From positions 3,974,501-4,038,500 of the forward strand of contig NZ_OZ038523.1 of the NCBI RefSeq assembly GCF_964036595.1: DNA of 64,000 bases. Reading direction: 5' to 3'. Below, piece after piece: positions 26,558 through 34,547 of this stretch (within the stretch, counting starts at the first letter, position 1; each line of letters opens with the position of its first letter). This stretch comes from Tenacibaculum sp. 190524A05c. Lineage in GTDB: Bacteria > Bacteroidota > Bacteroidia > Flavobacteriales > Flavobacteriaceae. A model generated the notes under the pieces. The model was not told the DNA's origin and searched no databases. It worked only from the letters and a program-made list of their open reading frames with translations. Both the position numbers and the translations under genes were made by a program.

Positions 26558-26575
26558 AGGTAAGATTATAATAAA

Positions 26576-27811
26576 ATGCAAAAATTAAAAGAAGCAGATT
26601 TATATAAGGGTGAATTAATACCAGTTAACGGGAAATTAGTTGAACGATATAATAAGTGTTTAGTGAAATTAGGTTTTACAGAAACAAAGTTAGATTCGTT
26701 TTTTATTGATGGTATTGGTTGGAGTCCTGAAATAGCTGAGGAAAAGAATGAAATTCACTATCTAAATCACGGTGAAGCAAATCCACATTGTATTATTATA
26801 ACACCTTTGCAAAAAGGTTTACCTGTTTATAATCCATTTCATTCTTTCGACAGAGAGTTAATGAAACAGGTGTTTAAAAAGCATCAATTAAGAATAGAGA
26901 ACATTACTAGAGATTCTGCTATTTGTTTAGATTTTGATCAAAATATAGATGTGTTTTATGAACCTCTTGATGTTTTGAAATATAAAAACGTAACCGTTAA
27001 ATTTCGACTAGTTGATGATTTAGATAAGGCAAAAAAAGAGCAATTAGAACTAGTAGAGTTATTTAAAAGTGACAATAATTTTATTGATGAAACTATTCAT
27101 CAAAAATTATTAGACTCAGCGAATACTTATGGTGATTTACGCGAACGTGAGGTTGATTTAGAAAATGTAACCTACAGAACAGAGTCTTTTTACACAGAGG
27201 CTTTTGGTGGAATTTACGTTTTGAAAAGTTTTCTATCTCCAATACTAGTTTTTGAAGATGAAGAGGCTTATAAAGAAGCGATAAAAGATACGAGTCATGA
27301 TGTTTTAATGTATCACATTTCTCATGATGAATTAATCGAAAAGTTAACATCTCATTTAATGATTGAATGTGATGTGAATTCAGATATTACCTTACAACGA
27401 TACGAACGAATTAAAAGATTTGTATTATCAGAGTTTGTAAACGAAGAAACGCATTCGGTGAAAGATGTATTAAATGATAGTATGCTATTTAAAGGATACT
27501 TGAATAAGATAGATGTTTCAGCTCGTAAAAGAGTAATGGGATTAGATAGATATTTAGAAAAAAAGAAATCAGATCCTAAAACTAAAGTTGCAGACTTAGT
27601 TGACAGAGATATATATGTGGCATTGCATAGTCCACACTCGTCATTAAAACCAAATGATCAAGATTTGGTATGGAAGTTATTGGTAAGTATTTCACCAAAG
27701 GATGTACTATTTTTATATTGGTACGATAAAGAAATTTTTTATGATTTATACCAAACTTGGAATAGCTCATTAAAAGATTGGGTAATAGAAACTATAAAGA
27801 AAAATATATAA
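26576..27811 (+). CDS. DUF6638-like protein of unknown function
   Basis: Protein of 411 residues, soluble, with no signal peptide. It opens KEADLYKGELIPVNGKLVERYNKCL and contains the conserved-looking stretch FIDGIGWSPEIAEEKNEIHYLNHGEANPH. The C-terminal half is helical and ends VWKLLVSISPKDVLFLYWYDKEIFYD. I recall this as the flavobacterial DUF6638 family, but that assignment is from memory of the motif. The stop codon is 2 bases before the next start, so it forms a tight unit with the small membrane protein. Such genes can occur beside the coiled-coil/AAA+ set found here at 10.9-15.3 kb, so the two clusters may form one system. Function unknown. Confidence 0.7.
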   Translation: MQKLKEADLYKGELIPVNGKLVERYNKCLVKLGFTETKLDSFFIDGIGWSPEIAEEKNEIHYLNHGEANPHCIIITPLQKGLPVYNPFHSFDRELMKQVFKKHQLRIENITRDSAICLDFDQNIDVFYEPLDVLKYKNVTVKFRLVDDLDKAKKEQLELVELFKSDNNFIDETIHQKLLDSANTYGDLREREVDLENVTYRTESFYTEAFGGIYVLKSFLSPILVFEDEEAYKEAIKDTSHDVLMYHISHDELIEKLTSHLMIECDVNSDITLQRYERIKRFVLSEFVNEETHSVKDVLNDSMLFKGYLNKIDVSARKRVMGLDRYLEKKKSDPKTKVADLVDRDIYVALHSPHSSLKPNDQDLVWKLLVSISPKDVLFLYWYDKEIFYDLYQTWNSSLKDWVIETIKKNI

Positions 27812-27813
27812 AC

Positions 27814-28335
27814 ATGACACTAGAATTAATACTTTTTGTAGCAGCAATATTATTTGGAATTGTGTTGTATTGGCGTGAGTCAAACGGAAATCAATTGTAT
27901 CGTTTTTTCAACAAATTAATGTATTCGAAAGATTTACAAATGAAAGAAACAGATACAAAAGGATTCGTTTATCAACAATCGTTTGTATTGCGTTTAGTGT
28001 TTATTACATCACTATTTTTAGTAGGAATTATAGTTGCTCAGTTTTTATTACCGATTAATGTAACTACAATTTCATTATTCATGTCAATGATTGTTGGAAC
28101 AATCGCAGGAACATATGTTGCTGGGATTATTTTTAAGTCTGGTAAAATTATCGACGAGCATTCAGATTCTTTAGGAGATATTGTAAAAGAAACAATTGAT
28201 AAAGGAAAAGATTTAATCGAAGAGTTAAAGTCTGAAAAGCAAGAAGAAAAAGTAGTAGAAGAAAAGAAAGAGGAAGCTAATAAAGAAGAACAAAAAAGTG
28301 CTAGAGAGCGTTTGAAAGATAAAGGATTACTTTAG
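27814..28335 (+). CDS. Small membrane protein with charged C-terminal tail
   Basis: Protein of 173 residues from the ATG at 27814. An in-frame TTG at 27778 would overlap the previous gene by 34 bases and is less likely. Three membrane helices are seen: residues about 3-20, 56-77 (LRLVFITSLFLVGIIVAQFL) and 82-105 (TISLFMSMIVGTIAGTYVAGII). The last 60 residues form a cytoplasmic, highly charged Glu/Lys helix (ELKSEKQEEKVVEEKKEEAN), probably a coiled coil that docks a partner such as a coiled-coil protein. Tight coupling to the DUF6638-like gene suggests one complex at the inner membrane. Confidence 0.75.
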   Translation: MTLELILFVAAILFGIVLYWRESNGNQLYRFFNKLMYSKDLQMKETDTKGFVYQQSFVLRLVFITSLFLVGIIVAQFLLPINVTTISLFMSMIVGTIAGTYVAGIIFKSGKIIDEHSDSLGDIVKETIDKGKDLIEELKSEKQEEKVVEEKKEEANKEEQKSARERLKDKGLL

Positions 28336-28347
28336 TATATAAATAAT

Positions 28348-28408
28348 GTCATTCCCACGTTGGCGGGAATCTCAATTTAAAGATTACTTCATTTCATTCG
28401 TTAATGAC
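28348..28408. repeat. Dispersed palindromic repeat, copy 1
   Basis: Begins GTCATTCCCACG, has GCGGGAATCTC as an internal inverse arm, and ends TTAATGAC. Together with copies at 30954-31033 and 32067-32147 it shares GTCATT and AATGAC termini. It lies between two genes on the same strand. Confidence 0.65.
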
Positions 28409-28425
28409 AACCAAAAACTAAAAAA

Positions 28426-30126
28426 ATGATTAAAAACTATTGGAATAAAGGAGGAAAGCAAAAATTCATTGTAATTTTTCTATCGCTAATATTAGTATTA
28501 GCAATTTTCATTTTAAGAGATGATTTTCAACCAGGATTACTCTTTTTACGTAAATATATTTTTATCATTTTGCTGTGTTTTGCAGCGTTATACTTTGGAC
28601 TAAGAAAGTTCAGAAGAACAGCAAGTACTGGAGGAAGATTACTAACGCTTTTGGTAATTGGTTTGTTTTTGGGAGGTTTATATTTTGTAGGATGGCATTT
28701 AAAAATGTACGATTATATTAAAACCTATAACGTTTTTAATAGTTTGAATCGAGTTGAGATTAATGAATTACCATTAACTCGAAATGAACGTATTCAACCT
28801 TTAATGAATATCTTTTCAATGGCGAATGAATCTGTTGGAGAAACAAAAGATGTTTCATTACCTCATTTGGTTCGAATTGATACGATCAATAAATGGACAA
28901 TGGCAATTCAGCCAACCGAAAAGTATGCTTGGCAAGGAATGACAGATAATACGGAAGAGGTTTTTGCCGTGTCAAGTACAACACCATTTCCAAGGTTTTC
29001 TAGCGAGAATAGAATTCCAGTTACGTTTTCAATTGGTGAATCATTAAAGTTTAGTAGAAATACCTATAACGCAGTTGTACAACGTTTCAATATTTTCCAA
29101 TTATTCAATATGGAACCAAGTGATACCTACTACATGAAAAATGATAAAGGAGCTTGGGTTCAGGTTGTAAGTTTAATCAAATGGAAAGGATTCTTTTTCC
29201 CTTATCCAACTTTTGGAGGTGTAATGGTTGTAGAAAACGGAGCACATGATTTCAACGATTATATAGAGCGTATTTTAATTGGAAAAGGAACCTATATTGC
29301 TCCTGAAGAAATGAGAAATTATCCGTATTTAACAAAACAAAATACGCTGGCAGAAAAGGTTTCTCGCTTACAAGCAGAATCTTTAAAATTTATTGGTGGA
29401 TTTAGTGATCCATTACCCTGGAATATGGAAACTGCTGTTAAAATTCCAGATTTACCAGACGATCAAAATCAACAACCATTTGTTACCGATTTTGATTTCT
29501 CAGATACAAAATCTGATGCGTACACGGGATTATATCATTGGTTTGGTTTAGAACCAGTAGGAGATGAAAGGACAAGTTTAACATATAGTGTTTTCATTCC
29601 TGCAGACGGAACAGATAAATTATATTATTACGATCATGCTTCTAAAAAGCAAGGTTATGCAGGGGTTTCTGCAATGCCATTAAAAGTTATCGAATCTCGT
29701 AAAGAGTTTGATTGGTCTGTAAATAAACCTGTCGAATTTAGACCATATATTAAAGAAATAGCAGGAAGAAAACGTATGTTCTTTTTAAGTACAATTTCTG
29801 CAATTCGTGATGAATCAAAAAAGTTTGACGGATCTGCAACTCCAGATTTAGCACTAATTGATAGCGAGTATAGAGACGTAATTTGGATTGATGCAAAACA
29901 TCCAAGTCAATGGGATGTAAATGTGTTTGAGCAATTAGGAGAGGCGTGGAAAGAAAGTGAAACTTCTAACGATTATTTTAAGATAAATCCAAACGTATTT
30001 AAAGATCAAAATAAAGCTGTTATAGATTCAATTAACATCAAATTGAATGAAAATAAAAACGATTTAGAGATAGAGAAACTACAAAAACAAATCGACTCGA
30101 TTAAAGCTTTGGAGAAGAAGGAATAG
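28426..30126 (+). CDS. Membrane-anchored unknown protein with large extracytoplasmic domain
   Basis: Protein of 566 residues. Three N-terminal membrane helices are seen: residues about 14-30 (FIVIFLSLILVLAIFIL), 40-60 (RKYIFIILLCFAALYFG) and 70-92 (LLTLLVIGLFLGGLYFVG). The remaining roughly 470 residues lie on one side of the membrane, probably in the periplasm, and are rich in aromatic residues and beta strands. The C-terminus is a Lys-rich coiled coil (LEIEKLQKQIDSIKALEKKE). No family recognised and no enzymatic motif. It follows the DUF6638-like and small membrane genes with a repeat in between, so it is likely part of the same membrane complex. Confidence 0.75.
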   Translation: MIKNYWNKGGKQKFIVIFLSLILVLAIFILRDDFQPGLLFLRKYIFIILLCFAALYFGLRKFRRTASTGGRLLTLLVIGLFLGGLYFVGWHLKMYDYIKTYNVFNSLNRVEINELPLTRNERIQPLMNIFSMANESVGETKDVSLPHLVRIDTINKWTMAIQPTEKYAWQGMTDNTEEVFAVSSTTPFPRFSSENRIPVTFSIGESLKFSRNTYNAVVQRFNIFQLFNMEPSDTYYMKNDKGAWVQVVSLIKWKGFFFPYPTFGGVMVVENGAHDFNDYIERILIGKGTYIAPEEMRNYPYLTKQNTLAEKVSRLQAESLKFIGGFSDPLPWNMETAVKIPDLPDDQNQQPFVTDFDFSDTKSDAYTGLYHWFGLEPVGDERTSLTYSVFIPADGTDKLYYYDHASKKQGYAGVSAMPLKVIESRKEFDWSVNKPVEFRPYIKEIAGRKRMFFLSTISAIRDESKKFDGSATPDLALIDSEYRDVIWIDAKHPSQWDVNVFEQLGEAWKESETSNDYFKINPNVFKDQNKAVIDSINIKLNENKNDLEIEKLQKQIDSIKALEKKE

Positions 30127-30270
30127 GAATAAGGTTAAATATTTTTTTCATAATTATCATTCAGTACTTTATGCGGAATCTTTTAATAAGATTCTTGTAA
30201 AAAAGTATTCCATAAGTTTTCTAATAACTCATGGAATAATTTTTGATTCTATTTCATAAATCGTGTTATT

Positions 30271-30879
30271 ATGAAAAAGAGAGTTCCTAATTTTTCGTTC
30301 AAGTCTTATTTTCCAATTTTTACATTCTTAGTAGTAGCTTTTTTATTTTCATTTTCAAGTTTTTATAGTCCAAAATGGAATTATGATTGGAGAGGGATTA
30401 GAAAACAAGTTAAAGACTCTATTTTAAGGTTTGATTACTACGGCTCAATAAGTTGGGATTCTACAAATCAATCAGGACATAGATTACAATCTTATTTCAC
30501 TCATAGATGGATATTGGATAATGCTGATCCACATGAATTATATCGTCTACTTGATTATCCAGATGGTACTGTTAAAGCAATTGCTTATGAAGGGCTAATG
30601 TATAATTCGAGTATTAAAAAGTATCCTCTACTTAAAAAGGTATTAAATGATACTTTATCATTTGTGTCTTATCGAACTGGTTGTATTGGTTCTGGTACTA
30701 TGTTATCGAATTATGTAATCAGCTTTATTACCAATATAGATGAGAGAGCTCCTACTAAACTTAATGCTCCTATTATTGATTTGACTAAAAAAGAAAAGGA
30801 AGAAATTCTTTTGTTATTAGACCAAAGAATATTAAAGGAAAAATATTATAAAGAAGAATTTTATAAAACTATTAGATAG
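30271..30879 (+). CDS. Membrane-anchored orphan protein
   Basis: Protein of 202 residues. A single hydrophobic helix at residues about 13-32 (YFPIFTFLVVAFLFSFSSFY) follows a basic start, giving a signal anchor or signal peptide. The rest looks helical (WILDNADPHELYRLLDYPDG, HEAT-like in feel but too short to be sure). Two Cys-free core strands and one Cys near residue 139 are seen. No family recognised. It is alone between repeats and oriented the same way as the cluster upstream. Confidence 0.6.
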   Translation: MKKRVPNFSFKSYFPIFTFLVVAFLFSFSSFYSPKWNYDWRGIRKQVKDSILRFDYYGSISWDSTNQSGHRLQSYFTHRWILDNADPHELYRLLDYPDGTVKAIAYEGLMYNSSIKKYPLLKKVLNDTLSFVSYRTGCIGSGTMLSNYVISFITNIDERAPTKLNAPIIDLTKKEKEEILLLLDQRILKEKYYKEEFYKTIR

Positions 30880-30953
30880 TTACTTAGAATACAAAATCAA
30901 CAGAATACTAATCATAATAACGGATGAAGGTGGTGTTTTCATTTTCTACAACT

Positions 30954-31033
30954 GTCATTCCACACTTGCCTATGCTAAACTTGATTCAGTAGTGCGGAAT
31001 CTCGTAATAGATTCCCGTTTTCACGGGAATGAC
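30954..31033. repeat. Dispersed palindromic repeat, copy 2
   Basis: An 80-base element from GTCATTCCACAC to CACGGGAATGAC, so that its ends are inverted repeats of each other. The right arm GATTCCCGTTTTCACGGGAA is itself a hairpin. It lies between an orphan gene and the convergent EamA transporter gene. Confidence 0.65.
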
Positions 31034-31044
31034 AAATCCATATT

Positions 31045-31947
31045 TTATCTCGAATATAAAATCAGTGCAACACCAATCATAATTCCGGCTAATGGTAAGA
31101 GCTTTTTACGTTTATTTTTCTCTTTAAATAAAATTCCACCCAAAACCACAGCAATTATAAGTTGACTTCTTTTAATTGCAGATAATAACATAATTAACGC
31201 TTCAGGATCTTGTAAGGCTTTAAAGTAAAAATAATCTGCAGTTTGTAACAAAATCCCCACAGCAGGAATTGACCAACGCCATTTAAAAGCGTTTCTCTTT
31301 TCTGCTTTTGGAAACCATATAATACTAAGTACAACTAATAATATTAAAATACAGTAAAAGCAAAACCAAAACTGCAAAGTTTGAGGATTCAAACTAATTT
31401 GTTGAATTAGAAACTTATCATATAACCCGCTAGAAGCTCCTAAAAAAGTAGCTCCTATAATAGCATAAATCCATTTATTACTTTTAAAAATAATTCCCTC
31501 TTTTTTTCCTACTTGTGAATACAAATACACGGAGAAAATAATCAAGAAAAAACCAATCCACTGATACAAATTAGGACGCTCTTGATAAATGAAAATAGCT
31601 CCTAAAAAAGTAAAAAACGGTCCTCCCGATCGAATAGGAGCGACAATGGTAAGAGGTAAATGTTTCAAAGCTTGATAAGCTAAAATCCATGAAGAACACA
31701 TAATCATAGATTTGATAAAAATATACCCGTGCTTTTCTGTTGGAATATCTTGAATTATAAATCCAGCTTTTAAAGTTGCTTCTGGAAAAAAATGAGAACC
31801 AATATAAAAAGGAAGTAGGAGTAAAAGTCCACTAATTACAGTTCCTAGAAGGACAGGATAAACCTCATTATTTTGTACTGCGTGCTTTTTACATAAGTTA
31901 TGTAAACCTAAAAATAAAGCAGCCAAAAGGCCTAAATACATCCACAT
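31045..31947 (-). CDS. EamA family (DMT superfamily) transporter
   Basis: Protein of 300 residues with about ten membrane helices in two related halves of five, as in the EamA/DMT fold. The first half begins MWMYLGLLAALFLGLHNLCK; the second begins YAIIGATFLGASSGLYDKF. Conserved-looking motifs include PLTIVAPIRSGGPFFTFLGA at the end of the first half and MLLSAIKRSQLIIAVVLGGI at the end of the second. It acts at the inner membrane as a metabolite exporter or importer; the substrate cannot be told. The gene is convergent with the orphan gene upstream, and a repeat lies between them. Confidence 0.88.
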   Translation of the reverse strand: MWMYLGLLAALFLGLHNLCKKHAVQNNEVYPVLLGTVISGLLLLLPFYIGSHFFPEATLKAGFIIQDIPTEKHGYIFIKSMIMCSSWILAYQALKHLPLTIVAPIRSGGPFFTFLGAIFIYQERPNLYQWIGFFLIIFSVYLYSQVGKKEGIIFKSNKWIYAIIGATFLGASSGLYDKFLIQQISLNPQTLQFWFCFYCILILLVVLSIIWFPKAEKRNAFKWRWSIPAVGILLQTADYFYFKALQDPEALIMLLSAIKRSQLIIAVVLGGILFKEKNKRKKLLPLAGIMIGVALILYSR

Positions 31948-32066
31948 ATCAAACTACTTTTTGTATTAAAGCGGCAAAGCTAGTTATTAGGAATGATTTA
32001 GGCCTTATTATTTTTAAGTATTACAGTTAAATTTACTCAACCGATTGAGTGAATTTATATTTTACT

Positions 32067-32147
32067 GTCATTGCGAATCGCGATCCTTCGGGATGAAGCA
32101 ATCTTTTTATTGTGTAGATTACTTCGTCCTTGCTTCCTCGTAATGAC
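32067..32147. repeat. Dispersed palindromic repeat, copy 3
   Basis: An 81-base element from GTCATTGCGAATC to CTCGTAATGAC. It holds the hairpin CGATCCTTCGGGATG and the two AAGCAATCT / AGATTACTTC arms. The GTCATTGCGA...GCAATCT type is widespread in bacterial genomes. It lies just after the MarR-GNAT gene. Confidence 0.7.
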
Positions 32148-32154
32148 GTTTGAT

Positions 32155-33108
32155 TTATAACCCTTTATATACCATTTTAATATCGCTTCTTTTGTATGGC
32201 GAGTTTTCCTCTAGGGGAACCTCTACAAAACCGTATTTTCTATAAATGTAAATTGCATTTTCCAGTAAGGTGTTTGAATAGAGTAGAAGTGTACTAAATT
32301 CATGTTCTTTGGCAAAGTCGATACATTTGGTCATTAATTGCTGACCAATTTTATAACCTCTGTGTTTTGGCGAAACTGCCATTTTCGTCAATTCAAAAGT
32401 GCCTTTATCATCAAGAGGCATTAAGGCAACAGTACCAACAACCTCATCGTTTAATTTGGCAAAAAATACATGTCCGCCTTTGTCAATAATATATTTTTGA
32501 GGTTTACTCAATACCTCCTCATCAAATGGTTCTACGTAAAAATAGGTTTTCAACCATTCTATATTTAATTCATAGAAGTGCTTTGCATACTCTTCTTTAA
32601 ATTCTATAATTTCTAATTGTTTTTTATGATTTAATGTGTAGTGTTCCATAATTGCTTCACTAAAACTTTTTTCAATAAATTTTTTCTCTAAACTATTAAT
32701 GTGTTCTATTAAAGAGTCAGAGGTTATTCTGGTATATTCTTTTATAGTATACTCAATGCTTTTCCATAAGGGTTGTATTTCTTTAACTAAGTCATGTCCT
32801 TTTTTAGATAAAGAAATTACCTTTTTGCGTTTGTCATTCGGATGTCCTTTTAAAACAACTAATCCTTTTTTCTCTAGTTTGTTGATCACCTGAGTTGTTG
32901 CAGGCTGCGATGTTTTTAAGCTTTTGTTTATTTCTGTATTTGTCACTTCTTTTTTATGGAGTATTATTTTAAAAGTAGGAAAGAGATACGGATCAAAATC
33001 AAATCCTAAAGTGTCATAAACAATTTGAGTATCCTTCATCATGTATTCGCTTAACCTCTTAAGTCTCGATCCGATTCCTATTTCGCCAATTCCTTGTAAT
33101 GCATCCAT
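32155..33108 (-). CDS. MarR-GNAT fusion regulator/acetyltransferase
   Basis: Protein of 317 residues. Residues about 1-150 are a MarR winged-helix domain (EINKSLKTSQPATTQVINKLEKKG is the recognition region; wing KGHPNDKRKKVISLSKKGHD). Residues about 160-317 are a GNAT acetyltransferase (VVGTVALMPLD, then ELTKMAVSPKHRGYKIGQQLMTKC with the acetyl-CoA loop RGYKIG, and NAIYIYRKYGFVEVP). This two-domain family is found in many bacteria. It is divergent from the DoxX-OsmC operon and has its own promoter (33140-33170). It may control itself and that operon. The acetyl acceptor is unknown. Confidence 0.9.
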   Translation of the reverse strand: MDALQGIGEIGIGSRLKRLSEYMMKDTQIVYDTLGFDFDPYLFPTFKIILHKKEVTNTEINKSLKTSQPATTQVINKLEKKGLVVLKGHPNDKRKKVISLSKKGHDLVKEIQPLWKSIEYTIKEYTRITSDSLIEHINSLEKKFIEKSFSEAIMEHYTLNHKKQLEIIEFKEEYAKHFYELNIEWLKTYFYVEPFDEEVLSKPQKYIIDKGGHVFFAKLNDEVVGTVALMPLDDKGTFELTKMAVSPKHRGYKIGQQLMTKCIDFAKEHEFSTLLLYSNTLLENAIYIYRKYGFVEVPLEENSPYKRSDIKMVYKGL

Positions 33109-33139
33109 ACTATTATTTATATTTATATAAGCACTTATG

Positions 33140-33170
33140 CAAATTTATAAAAAATCTTATATTAAAACAA
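33140..33170 (-). promoter_or_regulatory. Promoter of the MarR-GNAT gene
   Basis: On the minus strand, TTG (33170-33168), a 20-base spacer, then TAAATTTG (33147-33140), an exact Bacteroidota-type -7 element. The start codon is 32 bases further on. Confidence 0.6.
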
Positions 33171-33176
33171 AACGAA

Positions 33177-33211
33177 TTATTTTCCATAAATTTAGTTTCC
33201 TTGGAAAATAA
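33177..33211. promoter_or_regulatory. Inverted-repeat operator over the DoxX promoter
   Basis: TTATTTTCC (33177-33185) and its exact inverse GGAAAATAA (33203-33211), 17 bases apart. The right arm covers the TTG of the DoxX promoter, so binding would block transcription. Both MarR proteins of this neighbourhood are candidates for the binding factor. Confidence 0.55.
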
Positions 33212-33231
33212 ATTTATTTTTCATAACTTTG
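33201..33231 (+). promoter_or_regulatory. Promoter of the DoxX-OsmC operon
   Basis: TTG at 33201-33203, a 20-base spacer, then TAACTTTG at 33224-33231. Both elements match the Bacteroidota consensus. The DoxX start codon follows 27 bases later. Confidence 0.75.
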
Positions 33232-33257
33232 TACCGTAATACTTAAAACAATAAGTC

Positions 33258-33614
33258 ATGAATAAAAATAAAATCATCTTTTATGTGTCTACAGGACTGT
33301 TAACATTACTAATGTTATTTTCTGTAAGTATGTACGTTTTTAATAATCCTGAAATAGTGAAAGCTTTTCAAGGAATGGGATATCCAACATATTTAATTTA
33401 TCCATTAGCAACAGCTAAAGTTTTAGGATTAGTTGCTCTTTGGTTCATTAGTAATAAATCATTAAAAGAATGGGCATATGCAGGTTTCTTTTTTAATACA
33501 CTTTTAGCATTCTTTGCACATGTAATGATAAGTGATGGACAACAAATGGGAGCTGTAATTGGATTTGTTCTTGTAATTGTATCATACATTTCAAGTAAAA
33601 AAATCAATGGCTAA
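33258..33614 (+). CDS. DoxX family membrane protein
   Basis: Protein of 118 residues with four membrane helices: residues about 5-27, 48-65, 70-90 and 95-113. The FQGMGYPTYLIYPLATAKVLGLVALW stretch is typical of small DoxX-like proteins. These act in the inner membrane and are often linked to oxidative or thiol stress. It is the first gene of a five-gene operon; its last codons overlap the start of the OsmC gene (ATGGCTAA), so translation is coupled. Confidence 0.87.
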   Translation: MNKNKIIFYVSTGLLTLLMLFSVSMYVFNNPEIVKAFQGMGYPTYLIYPLATAKVLGLVALWFISNKSLKEWAYAGFFFNTLLAFFAHVMISDGQQMGAVIGFVLVIVSYISSKKING

Positions 33615-34005
33615 AGTTCAACTACAACTTACTTCAAGAGATTATTTAGTAGAGTCAAAAATGAGACATCATTTTGCTGTAGTGGATGAACCAGTTACCA
33701 TGGGCGGAGATGACAATGGCGCTACTCCGGTGGAGTATTTATATACAGCATTGGGAAGTTGTGTTGCCATTACTTTACGAATGTATGCTCAGAGAAAAGG
33801 TTGGGATTTAGGAAAAATATCTGTGGATATATCACAGAAAAATGTTCAAACAGAAGATGGTGTTTCACAAGTATTTGTTGAAGATATTTCATTTGAAAAA
33901 GAACCAACTGATGAACAAAAGAAACGATTAAAAGAAATAGCAGGTAAATGTCCTGTAGCGAGAATAATTAAAGGAGAAAATATAATAGAAAGCAATATAC
34001 TATGA
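33607..34005 (+). CDS. OsmC family peroxidase-like protein
   Basis: Protein of 132 residues from the ATG at 33607, which overlaps the DoxX stop by 8 bases; an in-frame upstream codon at 33577 would add residues that belong to the DoxX reading frame. Motifs: DNGATPVEYLYTALGSCVAITLRMYAQRKG, with the first conserved Cys in GSC, and KCPVARII with the second (KCPV). OsmC/Ohr proteins reduce organic hydroperoxides with these two cysteines. It is cytoplasmic. It ends in an ATGA overlap with the FMN reductase gene. Confidence 0.92.
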   Translation: MAKVQLQLTSRDYLVESKMRHHFAVVDEPVTMGGDDNGATPVEYLYTALGSCVAITLRMYAQRKGWDLGKISVDISQKNVQTEDGVSQVFVEDISFEKEPTDEQKKRLKEIAGKCPVARIIKGENIIESNIL

Positions 34006-34532
34006 AGAAAATAGCAGCATTTGCAGGAAGTACAAGTACTACTTCAATAAACAAACAATTAGCAACATACGCAGCATCAAAATTAAATGAAGCATCATTC
34101 GATGTACTTGATTTAAATGATTTTGAAGTGCCGATTTATAGTGAAGATACAGAGAAAAATAACGAGTATCCTCAGGGAGCGACAGCATTTAATAGTGAAC
34201 TTGATAAATATGATGGTTTCATTGTGTCTTTGGCAGAACATAACGGTTCTTATGCAGCAGCATTTAAGAATTTATTTGACTGGGTGTCAAGGAAAAATAG
34301 AGAAGTGTTTAGAAACAAACAGGTTTTATTAATGGCAACTTCTCCAGGTGGTAGAGGTGGAGCTTCTGTTTTAGCTACTGCAGAATTAACATTTCCACAT
34401 ATGGGAGCATCAGGAATTACTAAATTCTCTTTACCAAAGTTTTATGATGTTTTCAGTGAAGGAAAAATTAATGATCAAGAGTTAGATCAGCAATTAAGTT
34501 CTGCTGTTAACGAATTTGAGAAATTAGTGTAA
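34002..34532 (+). CDS. NAD(P)H-dependent FMN reductase family oxidoreductase
   Basis: Protein of 176 residues, flavodoxin-like fold. The FMN phosphate loop is seen as AFAGSTSTTSINKQLA near the N-terminus. Further motifs: DGFIVSLAEHNGSYAAAFKNLFDWVSR (the typical EYN/PEYNGS.....KN.IDW pattern) and LLMATSPGGRGGASVL. It probably reduces FMN or quinones or azo compounds with NAD(P)H. It overlaps the OsmC gene by four bases, which suits a role in redox stress. Confidence 0.92.
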   Translation: MKKIAAFAGSTSTTSINKQLATYAASKLNEASFDVLDLNDFEVPIYSEDTEKNNEYPQGATAFNSELDKYDGFIVSLAEHNGSYAAAFKNLFDWVSRKNREVFRNKQVLLMATSPGGRGGASVLATAELTFPHMGASGITKFSLPKFYDVFSEGKINDQELDQQLSSAVNEFEKLV

Positions 34533-34547
34533 ATAAACAGAAAAAAA

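Larger units (their letters stand above)
25841..26575. other. Long intergenic region with an orphan terminator
   Basis: No credible gene is seen over 735 bases. The region holds a small inverted repeat TAATTAC...GTAATTA (about 26173-26196), the terminator at 26227-26258, a C/G-rich patch (CCTCCC at about 26292-26297 and TTTGGGGGAA at about 26310-26319), a palindromic ACCATTTTATGGT (about 26408-26420) and the promoter of the next gene at 26528-26557. Since the terminator follows no gene on either strand, a non-coding transcript is possible: one from the plus strand starting near TATCTTTG at 25887-25894, or one from the minus strand. Confidence 0.4.
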
